Below are positions 1 to 8,700 of a stretch of 64,000 bases of DNA, piece by piece. The position numbers and the translations under genes were made by a program. The stretch is from Aquabacterium sp. (GTDB taxonomy: Bacteria; Pseudomonadota; Gammaproteobacteria; Burkholderiales; Burkholderiaceae_C): NCBI RefSeq assembly GCF_030652515.1, contig NZ_JAUSAR010000013.1, positions 147,094 through 211,093 on the forward strand, read 5' to 3'. Numbering within the stretch: the stretch's first letter is position 1; each line of letters starts with the position of its first letter. A model generated the notes under the pieces. That model did not search any database. It saw only the letters and a program-made list of their open reading frames with translations, and had not been told where the DNA came from.

Positions 1-1
1 G

Positions 2-439
2 CCGGCCATGGACAAAAGGCATCAACGCCTGGTGGTGAGCCTGCCGGTGGGGCCGGTCTGCGTGGAGGGGGATGCCGTGCGATTGACGCAGGTCTTCAGC
101 AACCTGCTGGACAACGCGTCCAAGTACACGCCCGACGAGGGCGAGGTTCAACTGACCCTGGAGAATCAGGGCCCCATGGTGATGATCAAGGTGGCCGACA
201 ACGGCATGGGCATCAATGCCTCGGCCTTGCCCTACATTTTTGACCTGTTTGTGCAGGACACGATGGCGTCCACCTTCGTCCAGACCAGCCCGGGCCTTGG
301 CATTGGCCTGGCGGTGGTGCGCGACCTGGTGGTGGCCCACGGCGGCACCGTCGTTGCCACCAGTGCCGGGCGAAACCTGGGCAGCGAGTTTGTCGTGATG
401 CTGCCCGGCTGTGGGCGGTACCTCGCCATGGATGAATGA
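2..439 (+). CDS. Sensor histidine kinase, C-terminal ATPase domain (5' end outside window)
   Basis: The reading frame is open from the first bases, so the ATG at 8 is probably internal and the gene starts upstream of the window. The visible part is a HATPase_c domain with all ATP-binding boxes: N box NLLDNASKYT, G1 DNGMGI, F box IFDLFVQ and G2 GLGIGLAVV. It would autophosphorylate a histidine located upstream. The frame stops about 20 residues after the ATPase domain, so no receiver domain follows. About 160 bases separate it from the stressosome operon. Whether it belongs functionally with that operon cannot be judged from this fragment. Confidence 0.85.
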   Translation, partial: PAMDKRHQRLVVSLPVGPVCVEGDAVRLTQVFSNLLDNASKYTPDEGEVQLTLENQGPMVMIKVADNGMGINASALPYIFDLFVQDTMASTFVQTSPGLGIGLAVVRDLVVAHGGTVVATSAGRNLGSEFVVMLPGCGRYLAMDE

Positions 440-598
440 CCTGAGTACACCGGTGCTGTCGGCAGATATACTGGGTCACGACGGATCAACGCGATTCGTC
501 GCCCTTGTCGGATAGCGCATCTCCTGGCCACCGATCCCTTGTCACCCATGCCGAACCGGCATGCCGTGCTGCTGTTTGTGGTGTCCACCAGGAATCCG

Positions 599-1465
599 AT
601 GAAACCCGTCAATACCGCCTTTGACAATGTGCTCAAGGCCGCCCCCGAGGCTTTCCTCAAATCATGGATTGAGGAAGTGGTGCATTCCGGAGAAGGCTCT
701 TCCGGGGCCAACGCCAAGCTTGCCCAGAACGAAGCGCGCGAGTTGCTGAATGCGCTGCAAGACGCTGTGCGCAACGACGCGGACCTGACGCAGTTTGGCG
801 GCGATGCCTGGAGCAAGACGCGGGCCGTGCTGGCCGAGTTGTCCCAGTCCCGCGCGGCGCAGGGGGCCAGCGCGGGTGAAACCAGCTATTTCGTGATGGC
901 CATCAAGAAGCCGCTCTTCGCCGGGCTGCAGCAGTTGATCTCCACCGATCCGCAGCAGGTGTTCGACACCGTGTGGGCCGCCTCCACCCTGGTCGACAAG
1001 ATGGCTCAGTGGACGGCCACCACCTACCAGCGCAGCCGCGAACAAGTCATCAAGCGTCAGCAGCAGGAACTGCTGGAGCTGTCTACCCCGGTGGTGAAAT
1101 TGTGGGAAGGCGTGCTGGCGGCGCCCATGATTGGCACGCTCGATTCCAGCCGCACCCAACTGGTGATGGAGTCGCTGCTGCAGCGCATCGTCGAGACCGG
1201 CGCCGAGCTGGCCATCATCGACATCACCGGCGTGCCCACCGTGGACACGCTCGTGGCGCAGCACTTGCTCAAAACCGTCACCGCGATCCGCCTGATGGGC
1301 GCGGACTGCATCATCAGCGGCATCCGCCCGCAGATCGCCCAAACCATCGTTCACCTGGGCATTGACCTGCAGGGCATCACCACCAAGGCCACGCTGGCCG
1401 ATGCGCTGTCGCTGGCGATGAAGCGCTCGGGCTGGATCGTCTCGCGCGCTCAAGCTCAAGGCTAG
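599..1465 (+). CDS. rsbR: RsbR-type stressosome scaffold/sensor with STAS domain
   Basis: RsbR co-antagonists form the stressosome shell together with RsbS and hold the kinase RsbT until stress. The N-terminal part (about residues 1-160) is helical and family-specific, and the C-terminal STAS domain spans about 170-285. Threonines in the motifs VPTVDT (about T217) and RPQIAQT (about T249) sit where RsbR paralogues are phosphorylated by RsbT. I chose the ATG at 599 over the ORF-track start at 539 because AGGAAT lies just upstream and MKPVNTAF starts a natural N-terminus. It is first in an operon with rsbS, rsbT and a phosphatase. The signal it senses is not evident; there is no heme-type globin signature that I recognise. 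Confidence 0.88.
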   Translation: MKPVNTAFDNVLKAAPEAFLKSWIEEVVHSGEGSSGANAKLAQNEARELLNALQDAVRNDADLTQFGGDAWSKTRAVLAELSQSRAAQGASAGETSYFVMAIKKPLFAGLQQLISTDPQQVFDTVWAASTLVDKMAQWTATTYQRSREQVIKRQQQELLELSTPVVKLWEGVLAAPMIGTLDSSRTQLVMESLLQRIVETGAELAIIDITGVPTVDTLVAQHLLKTVTAIRLMGADCIISGIRPQIAQTIVHLGIDLQGITTKATLADALSLAMKRSGWIVSRAQAQG

Positions 1466-1472
1466 GTCGGCC

Positions 1473-1844
1473 ATGGAACGCATACCCGTTTTGAAGATGG
1501 GCAAATGTTTGCTCGTCACGATCCAGGTGGACCTGCAAGATCAGATGGCGGTTCAACTCCAGGATGACCTGGCTGTGAGGATCTCCGCCAGTGGCGCCAC
1601 CGGGGTGTTGATCGACATCTCCTCGCTGGAGATCGTGGACTCGTTCATTGGCCGGATGCTGATCAGCATCTCCGGCATCGCCGGGGTGCTGGGCGCCACC
1701 ACGGTGGTGGTCGGCATGCAGCCTGCGGTGGCCATCACGCTGGTTGAACTGGGCCTGTCGCTGGAGGGCGTGCGCACGGCCCTGAACGTCGAACGAGGCA
1801 TGACGCTGCTGCGTCGTGCAGATGGGGGCGACCTTGAATGCTGA
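1473..1844 (+). CDS. rsbS: RsbS-type STAS-domain antagonist
   Basis: A single STAS domain of 123 residues, the normal RsbS size. The motif LEIVDSFIG carries the serine (about S57) that RsbT phosphorylates in known stressosomes. Together with RsbR it builds the stressosome core. The gene starts 7 bases after rsbR and its last 29 bases overlap the predicted start of rsbT, so the two are probably translationally coupled. The order rsbR-rsbS-rsbT matches Bacillus and the proteobacterial stressosome loci. Confidence 0.9.
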   Translation: MERIPVLKMGKCLLVTIQVDLQDQMAVQLQDDLAVRISASGATGVLIDISSLEIVDSFIGRMLISISGIAGVLGATTVVVGMQPAVAITLVELGLSLEGVRTALNVERGMTLLRRADGGDLEC

Positions 1845-2250
1845 ACCGGAAGGTCTCACGGGCACCATCGCCATCCAGGTAGAGAGCGACGTCGTCACCA
1901 GCCGGCAAATGGTCCGCAAGCTCACGCGGCAATTGATGTTCTCGCTGGTGGATCAGACGAAAATGATCACGGCGGCGAGCGAGCTGTCGCGCAACACCCT
2001 GGTGTACGGCGGCGGCGGCGAAATGCGCTGGGAGATCATCGAGCGAGACTCGAAATGGGGCCTGCGCCTGGCTTTCGAAGACCATGGGCCGGGCATTCCC
2101 GATGTCCAGCTGGCCCTCACCGATGGGTGGACCTCGGGCAAGGGCATGGGCATGGGCCTGTCAGGCAGCCGCAGGCTCGTCAACGAGTTCGAGTTGCGAA
2201 CGGCCGTGGGCGAGGGCACTTGCGTCACCATCACACGGTGGAAGTCCTGA
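1816..2250 (+). CDS. rsbT: RsbT-type serine/threonine kinase (anti-sigma kinase family)
   Basis: A GHKL-fold kinase of about 144 residues. The N box TAASELSRNTLVYGGGG is typical of RsbT, and the G1/G2 boxes DHGPGIP and GMGMGLSGSRRL are intact. RsbT phosphorylates RsbR/RsbS, leaves the stressosome and then acts on an output partner. The start may instead be slightly downstream, because the first ten residues overlap rsbS and are not conserved-looking. The next gene begins 2 bases after its stop. Confidence 0.88.
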   Translation: MQMGATLNAEPEGLTGTIAIQVESDVVTSRQMVRKLTRQLMFSLVDQTKMITAASELSRNTLVYGGGGEMRWEIIERDSKWGLRLAFEDHGPGIPDVQLALTDGWTSGKGMGMGLSGSRRLVNEFELRTAVGEGTCVTITRWKS

Positions 2251-2251
2251 C

Positions 2252-3283
2252 GTGACGCCCCATGCCGACATCCACGTTGACGAGGCATCGCAGGTGGGCG
2301 AGGCCCGCCGCATGGCGCTGCGCCTCGCGGCCGAACATGAGCTGGGCGAAGACGTCTGTGGCCGCATCGCCCTGGTGGTGACCGAGCTTGGCACGAACCT
2401 GGTCCGCCACGCCAAGGCCGGTCGGCTGCTCATCGCCTGCACCCTCGCAGAGGGCGCTGCCCATTTCGAGGTGATCTCGATCGACAGTGGGCCCGGCATG
2501 CCGGACGTCAGCCAGTGCCTGCTCGACGGTTATTCCACCGGCGGCACGCCCGGCACGGGCCTGGGCGCGGTGCAGCGGCTCTCGACAGATTTCTCGGTGT
2601 TTTCAAAAGTGGATCACGGCACGGTGATTTTGTCGCGCATCCGCGTTCCCACGGGTGGTGCGGCGACGAATCGCGCAGCCCTGTTGAACCGGCGTTTTGT
2701 GTACGCGGGCATTTGCCTGGCGGCACCGGGCGAAGTGGTCAGCGGTGACGCCTGGGACATCCGCGTTGAAGAGGGCCACGCCAGCGTCATCGTCGCGGAC
2801 GGGTTGGGGCATGGGCCCGAAGCCGCCGCCGCCGCGCAGGTGGCCATGGAGGCGTTCCGCGCGGCCGATGTGGGCGATGGGCACAGGTCTCCGAGTGCGG
2901 TGCTGGAGCAAGCGCACCCCTTGATGCGCCAGACGCGCGGCGCGGCGGTGTCCATCTGCGCGCTGGACCTGCGGGCCAACACGGTGGTGGCCGCTGGCGC
3001 CGGCAATGTCTCGGGCCGAGTCATCTGCGGCTTGTCCGACCGGTCGCTGCTCTCGCAGCATGGCACGCTGGGCTTGAGGATCCGAACCCTGCAAGACGCC
3101 ACGTACGCGTGGCCCGAGCATGCTTTGCTGGTGATGCACTCGGATGGCTTGAAGACGCGCTGGAGCCTGGACCAGGTGGGCGGTTTGCTGCGCTGCGACC
3201 CCGCCGTCATCGCGGGCTGGTTGGTCCGTGACCACACCCGGGGGTTGGATGACGTGCTGGTCGTGGTGGTCAAGCGGGCATGA
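2252..3283 (+). CDS. ATP-binding SpoIIE/RsbX-type serine phosphatase fused to an RsbT-like ATPase domain
   Basis: Two domains. Residues about 1-130 are a GHKL ATPase related to RsbT/RsbW (ELGTNLVRH, DSGPGMPD, GTPGTGLGAVQR). About 145-340 form a PP2C-type SpoIIE/RsbX phosphatase with metal-binding aspartates in SGDAWD and VADGLGHG (about D183). RsbX enzymes reset the stressosome by dephosphorylating RsbR/RsbS. The GTG at 2252, 2 bases after the rsbT stop, is preferred: the longer ORF-track start at 2084 lies inside rsbT. Its stop overlaps the next gene's start (ATGA). The fusion combines the kinase fold with phosphatase activity, which is common in proteobacterial stressosome operons. Confidence 0.85.
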   Translation: MTPHADIHVDEASQVGEARRMALRLAAEHELGEDVCGRIALVVTELGTNLVRHAKAGRLLIACTLAEGAAHFEVISIDSGPGMPDVSQCLLDGYSTGGTPGTGLGAVQRLSTDFSVFSKVDHGTVILSRIRVPTGGAATNRAALLNRRFVYAGICLAAPGEVVSGDAWDIRVEEGHASVIVADGLGHGPEAAAAAQVAMEAFRAADVGDGHRSPSAVLEQAHPLMRQTRGAAVSICALDLRANTVVAAGAGNVSGRVICGLSDRSLLSQHGTLGLRIRTLQDATYAWPEHALLVMHSDGLKTRWSLDQVGGLLRCDPAVIAGWLVRDHTRGLDDVLVVVVKRA

Positions 3284-5007
3284 CCATGGATGACCGCCTC
3301 GACGATCCTCACCAGGTGGCTCTGAAGGCCTTGGCGGCCATGACGCTGGAGCTGGCGGAGCTTCGGGAAGAGCTGAACGAAACCAACACCGGCGTTGTGG
3401 CGCTGTATGCCGAGCTGGACAAGCAGGCCGAGCAACTTCGGCTGGCGTCCGAGCGCAGCGAATCCAAGTTCCACACGATCTATTCGCAAGCGCCCAGCGG
3501 GATTGTGCTGCTGGGTAGCGATGGCACGGTGGTGGGCGCCAACCCCGCCATGCTCAAGCTCTTGCAGCGCGGCGTGGCCGAGGTGGTCGGCCACAAGCTG
3601 AGCGGCTTCAGTGTCCCGGAGTGGGCTGCGCAGCTCGATGGCTTGGCGCTGCACGTCGGGGCCGAGGCGCAAAGCCAGGAGGTGCCCATCCGGCTGCCTG
3701 GCGGCGGCCTGGTGCACCTGGAGTGGAGCGTGCCCTCGCCCATCGAACCGGGCATCGCCATGGTGCTGGCCACCGACATCTCCGAGCGGGTGGCGCTGGA
3801 GCTCCAGCGCTTGCAGTTGCTCGACAGTGAGCGCGTGGCACGCGGCGAAGCCGAGCAGGTCAGCCGGATGAAAGACGATTTCATCGCGGTGCTCTCGCAC
3901 GAGTTGCGAACACCGCTCAATGCCATCATGGGGTGGACGCATGTGCTGATGAAGCGGGGCGGCACCGACGAGACGATGCGCGGACTGGCGGTGATCAAGC
4001 GCAATGGCACCACGCAAGCGCGCATGATCTCCGACCTGCTCGACATGTCGCGCCTGAACCTGGGCAAGCTGCCGCTGTCGATGGCCGTGCTCGATCCGGC
4101 GCAAGAGATCGATGCCGCCATCAGCGCGATGATGCCGGCGCTCGAAGACAAGGCGATCCACATTGACGTCATCCAGGCGCCTGCGTGCCGCGCGATTCGG
4201 GCGGACGCGGCCAGGCTGCAACAGGTGCTGTGGAACCTGCTCAGCAACGCCATCAAGTTCTCGCCACGCGCCAGCACCATCAGTGTCTCCCTGGTGGAGG
4301 TGGACACGGGCCTGCGCATCCTCGTCACCGATGCCGGGCAAGGCATCGCGGCTGATTTTCTGCCCTTCGTGTTCGACCGCTTCGCCCAAAGCGACGCGGC
4401 CAGCAACCGGCACCGAGGCGGCCTGGGGCTGGGCCTGTCGATCGCCAAGCAACTGGTGGAAGCGCATGGCGGCCTGCTGTCGGTGCGCAGCGAGGGGCTG
4501 GGCCACGGGGCGACCTTCGAGGTGTGGCTGCCCACCGATCCCTGGTCTGAGGCTGCACCTGCCTTGCACGCGGGCGACGATGAGCTGACCGCCCCGGCGG
4601 GCCATGATGACCTGCCGCTGCGGCAGCTCAGGATCCTGATCGTTGATGATGACCCGGATGCCACGGCCATGCTCCACATCATCCTGGGCGACAGGGGCGC
4701 CACTTTGCTGGCGGCCAGCCACGTGGATCAGGCGCTGGAGATGTTGGCCAGCTTCAAGCCTGACGTGTTGATCAGCGACATCGGCATGGTCGGCAAAGAT
4801 GGCTACGACCTGATCCGGGAGCTGCGCAGGCGCGAGTCGCTGGGGCTGGCTTCACCCGCCCATCAACGCTTGCCCGCCATCGCCTTGACCTCGTTCGCGC
4901 GCGACAGCGATTGCCTCCAGGCCCTCAACGCGGGTTTTGACGCCCATTGCCCCAAGCCCCTGCGCCCCCTGAATTTGATCAAGCAGATTGTGAGCTTGCT
5001 GCGCTGA
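3280..5007 (+). CDS. Hybrid sensor histidine kinase (PAS-HisKA-HATPase-REC), stressosome output
   Basis: Order: an N-terminal coiled coil rich in leucine and glutamate (about 1-60), a PAS domain (about 60-180), HisKA with [14 protein letters not shown] (His about 207), HATPase_c ([26 protein letters not shown]), and a C-terminal receiver whose phospho-aspartate is about D500 in LISDIGMV, with lysine in CPKPLRP. The start codon overlaps the phosphatase stop (ATGA), so it is translationally coupled to the stressosome genes. By analogy with other Gram-negative stressosome loci, RsbT probably feeds into this two-component protein rather than into a sigma-B cascade, which is inference. The receiver's downstream partner is not in the window. 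Confidence 0.88.
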   Translation: MTMDDRLDDPHQVALKALAAMTLELAELREELNETNTGVVALYAELDKQAEQLRLASERSESKFHTIYSQAPSGIVLLGSDGTVVGANPAMLKLLQRGVAEVVGHKLSGFSVPEWAAQLDGLALHVGAEAQSQEVPIRLPGGGLVHLEWSVPSPIEPGIAMVLATDISERVALELQRLQLLDSERVARGEAEQVSRMKDDFIAVLSHELRTPLNAIMGWTHVLMKRGGTDETMRGLAVIKRNGTTQARMISDLLDMSRLNLGKLPLSMAVLDPAQEIDAAISAMMPALEDKAIHIDVIQAPACRAIRADAARLQQVLWNLLSNAIKFSPRASTISVSLVEVDTGLRILVTDAGQGIAADFLPFVFDRFAQSDAASNRHRGGLGLGLSIAKQLVEAHGGLLSVRSEGLGHGATFEVWLPTDPWSEAAPALHAGDDELTAPAGHDDLPLRQLRILIVDDDPDATAMLHIILGDRGATLLAASHVDQALEMLASFKPDVLISDIGMVGKDGYDLIRELRRRESLGLASPAHQRLPAIALTSFARDSDCLQALNAGFDAHCPKPLRPLNLIKQIVSLLR

Positions 5008-5056
5008 GGTGGACAATGTCGGACCCGAAACCCAGCAACGCAAAGGACGATCCAAC

Positions 5057-5770
5057 ATGGGCGCGCAGTGGAAAGCAAAACACAAGGACCTGGCCGCCAA
5101 CGCCAAAGGCAGGCTGTTTGGCAAGCTGTCCAAGGACATCATGATCGCCGCGCGCCATGGCGCCGACCCGGCCGCCAACTCGCGTTTGCGCCTGGTGGTG
5201 GAGCAGGCCCGCAAGGTCTCCATGCCCAAAGACACGCTGGACCGCGCGATCAAGAAGGGCGCGGGCCTGACGGGCGAGGCCGTTCACTTTGAACACGTGG
5301 TGTACGAAGGCTTTGCGCCGCACCGCGTGCCGGTGATGGTGGAATGCCTGACCGACAACGTGAACCGCGCGGCGTCCGAGATGCGCGTGCTGTTCCGCAA
5401 GGGGCAGTTGGGCACCTCGGGTTCGGTGGCCTGGGATTTTGACCACGTGGGCATGATCGAGGCCGAGCCCGCAGCCAAGGGCGCCGATCCCGAACTGGCC
5501 GCCATCGAAGCCGGTGCGCAGGATTTCGAAGCGGGCGAAGAAGACGGCACCACCGTGTTCCTGACCGATCCGACCGACCTTGATTTGGTCAGCCGCGCCT
5601 TGCCTGCGCAGGGCTTCACGGTGCTGTCGGCCAAGCTGGGCTACAAGCCCAAGAACCCCGTTGACCCCGCCAGCCTGAGCGCTGCTGATCTGGAAGAGGT
5701 GGAGGCCTTCCTGGCCGCGCTGGACGCCAACGAAGACGTGCAGAACGTGTTCGCGGGCTTGGCGGGCTAA
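5057..5770 (+). CDS. yebC: YebC/PmpR family protein (TACO1-like)
   Basis: A 237-residue YebC-family protein with the conserved start [12 protein letters not shown] and motifs such as [12 protein letters not shown] and [14 protein letters not shown]. Members were described as DNA-binding regulators (PmpR) and more recently as ribosome-associated factors that relieve stalling at proline stretches, as TACO1 does in mitochondria. The ATG at 5057 is chosen because AAGGACGA precedes it and MGAQW is the family N-terminus; the ORF-track start at 5009 lies upstream. It converges on the large minus-strand oxidase gene. Confidence 0.92.
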   Translation: MGAQWKAKHKDLAANAKGRLFGKLSKDIMIAARHGADPAANSRLRLVVEQARKVSMPKDTLDRAIKKGAGLTGEAVHFEHVVYEGFAPHRVPVMVECLTDNVNRAASEMRVLFRKGQLGTSGSVAWDFDHVGMIEAEPAAKGADPELAAIEAGAQDFEAGEEDGTTVFLTDPTDLDLVSRALPAQGFTVLSAKLGYKPKNPVDPASLSAADLEEVEAFLAALDANEDVQNVFAGLAG

Positions 5771-5786
5771 GCCCTCGCCGCCCGCC
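5761..5786. terminator. Possible hairpin between convergent genes
   Basis: The arms GGCGGGC and GCCCGCC are separated by 12 bases and overlap the end of yebC, just before the stop of the opposing gene. The stem is strong, but no T-run follows on either strand, so it is a weak terminator candidate. Confidence 0.3.
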
Positions 5787-5789
5787 GAT

Positions 5790-8700
5790 TCACTGTTTCA
5801 CCAACTTCCACTTCTGGTTGGCTGCGCCTGACCAGAGTCCCTGCTGCACATTGGCGCCATCGGCGGTGCTCGCACCGGCCACCTCCAGAGACAGGCCACT
5901 GTTGCGGTTAACCAGGCGATGGCTGCCATCGGCCTGCACTTCAAAGCTCCAGCGCTGCGCCGCCGTGCCACTGGCCCAGCCTTGCTGCACATTGTGGGCG
6001 TTGAGCAGGCCGCCCGCGGCCACTTCCAGGCGCATGCCTGCGGCATGGGTGGGGCTCAATTCATAGAAGCCGTCGGCCGATGCCGTGATGGCCCATTTCT
6101 GGTTGGCGCCGGCCAGCCAGGCCCACTGCGTCACATTGGCGCCACTGGCCACGGCCACGCCCGCCACGTCGAGTGCCTTGCCGCTGTGGCTGGGCGTCAG
6201 TCGGTAGTTGCCCGCGGCGATGTAGTGGCTGCTGACCGGGGAGATGGTCCACTTCTGGTTGTTGGTGCCGACCCAGGTGCGTTGCTTGACCTTGGCGCCG
6301 CTGGTGGTTGAGGACCCGGTGACCTCGATCACCTTGTTGCTGTTGCTGTTGATCACGCGGTAGCTGCCATCGCCCACGGCCGTGAGCAACCAGGTCTGGC
6401 AGCGTGAGGTGGTGGCGGTGTATTGCTGAACGGTGCCACCCTCGGCGGTGCTGCAGCCGCCCACCTCAAGGCGCTTGGCGCTGTGCTGCGCGGTCAACTG
6501 GTACTTGCCGCTGCCCAGGTTGATGAGCTTCCAGCGCTGGTTGTTGGTGCCGGCCCAGGGCAACTGGTTGGCCGTGGCCGAGTTGGACGTCGATGCGTTG
6601 GTGATGCTCAAAGCCATGCCACTGTTTTTGTTGAGCAGCCGGTAAACGCCATCGCCCAGCGGGTCAGGAGGGGCCGCCTCGTCACCATCGATCTGCTGAA
6701 GGTAGGCGACCAGGTTGCCCAGCTCAGTACTCGTCACGGTGTTGCCGGCGTGGGCCTGCACGGCCGCCGCCAGCGTGGGTGCGCTGCCATCATGCAGGTA
6801 GGGCGCCGTGGCCCAGAGACCGCGCAGTGTGGGCACGTCCAGGCCGGTCAGCGCAGCGCCCAGCCTGTTTCCGCTGCTGGCCTTGAGTGTGCCGATGCTG
6901 CGCATGCCGCCGCTGAGCGCGCTGGAGGTGAAGGCCGGGCCACCATGGCAGGCTGCGCAGGCAGCGTTGGCGAACACCGCCTTGCCCGCCAGGGCGGCCG
7001 CGCTCAGCGTGCCCGCGGCAGGGCGCAGGGGGCTGGAATCGAACGTCGACAAAGAGGTGACGTACGCGGCCAAAGCATCCAGATCGGCGCTGACGCCGGC
7101 CTTGGCGGTGCCCATGGGCTGGTTGCGCGTGCCGGTGTTGTAGGCGGCGTCGCTCATCAGGCCCGTGCCGCCCGCCAGGTCGCGGATCTGCTTCTCGAAG
7201 TCCTGCACTTCGTCGAAGTTGCCGCTCCAGTGCAGCAGGCCCTGGCCCATGCCCGCATGGCCGCGCAGCGAGAGGGTGTTGCGCAGCCCTTCGTTGTGGT
7301 TGCTCAGGTCCCAGGTGCGGCCATCATGCTCGCCATCGTTGTGGCAACTGGCGCAGCTCATGTAGGCGTCGCGGGCCAGTCGGGTGTCGCGGGCATCGTG
7401 GAAAAGCTGTTTGCCCAACAGCACGGTAGCACCGAGCTTTTCAGTGCCCACGCTGGTCCAGGTGGCCGCCAGCGTGCTGGCCAGCTCACCGTTGTTCACC
7501 AGCGGGCCCAGGTTGACCACGCTCACGTTGCGGCCCATGAAGTTGTGCACATACAGGCGCTGGCCATCGGCCGACACCGTCAGGCCTTGAGGCGCCAGGC
7601 CCACGTTGATGCGGAAGAGTTGTGAGCCTTTGGCCGCGTCCAGCACCGCCACCTCGCGGCTGGTCTCCAGCGCCACGAAAAGGTAGGTGCCGGTGGGGTC
7701 GAAGACGGCGGCTGAGGCCAGGCTGCTGTTGTCATGGTCCGCGCGCATGGCGCGGTCTTCCAGGCCTGTGGCCAGGCTGATGCGGCTGCTGATGGCGCGC
7801 ACCGTGTTCTGGAAGTTCAGGCCTTGTCCGTTGCGCAGCATGCCGCGCGCCACGTTGTCCTGCTTGGAGGGGACCCAGGCGGTCTGGCCGTCGGGCGAGA
7901 TCACGGCCGGGCCCAGGTAGTTGGGCAGGCCGCTGCCCGTGGTCTCTGTGTCGGCTTTGTTGCTGTAGGCCAGCCTGCTTGTCTGGCGCAGCGTGAGGTC
8001 GCCAGCATTGACCATCCACACCTCACCGCCTCCGCTGTTGGTGTCGATCGTGGCGGTGCCTTCCCCCACCATGGGGGCGGTGATGAAGCGCGAGACCAGC
8101 ACCGTGGCCGAGTCCGCGCTCACGGAGAGGTGGCGCGGGCTGTTGCCGACCGACAGTGTGGCCACGGTGGTGCCGGTGCTGCCATTGAGCTTGAGCACCT
8201 GGCCGGTGGCGGACAGGCTGATGTAGGCGTAACCATCGGGCGCGATGACCAGGCCCCAGGGCTGCGAGGCTCGGGGCAGCTTGATGGTGTTGCTGACGGC
8301 CAGGGTGCCGGGGTTGATGACCGAGATGCTGGCGCTGTCACGGTTGCTGACCCACACCGAGCCGTCGGCTGCGAGGGCCACGGTGCGCGGGGCGGCGCCA
8401 GTGGCAATCTCCTTGAGCTTGCCGCCGGCGCTGGTGTCGAAGACGCTGACCGTGTCGTTGTCCGGGTTGACCACCCACAGCCGGGCCGCGCCTGTGCCGC
8501 GCGGCTCCAGCAGCAGGGCGCTGGACGCGCGTGGTGTGTTGCCGGTGCGCACGCCATAGACCGCCTGCACAAACACCTTGCTGGCGGTGCGGCCATCGGC
8601 CGTGCGTGCTGTCAGCGTCACGGTGTACAGGCCAGGGGCGTTGTAGGCGTGGTTCACGCTGCCGCTGTCGCTGTAGGCGCTGCTGCCGCCATCGCCAAAG

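Noticed and set aside
2614-4722. 702-residue open frame antisense to the stressosome phosphatase and kinase genes
   Set aside because: High-GC shadow frame: low-complexity, His/Gln/Arg-rich translation without domains, fully opposite to genes with clear motifs.
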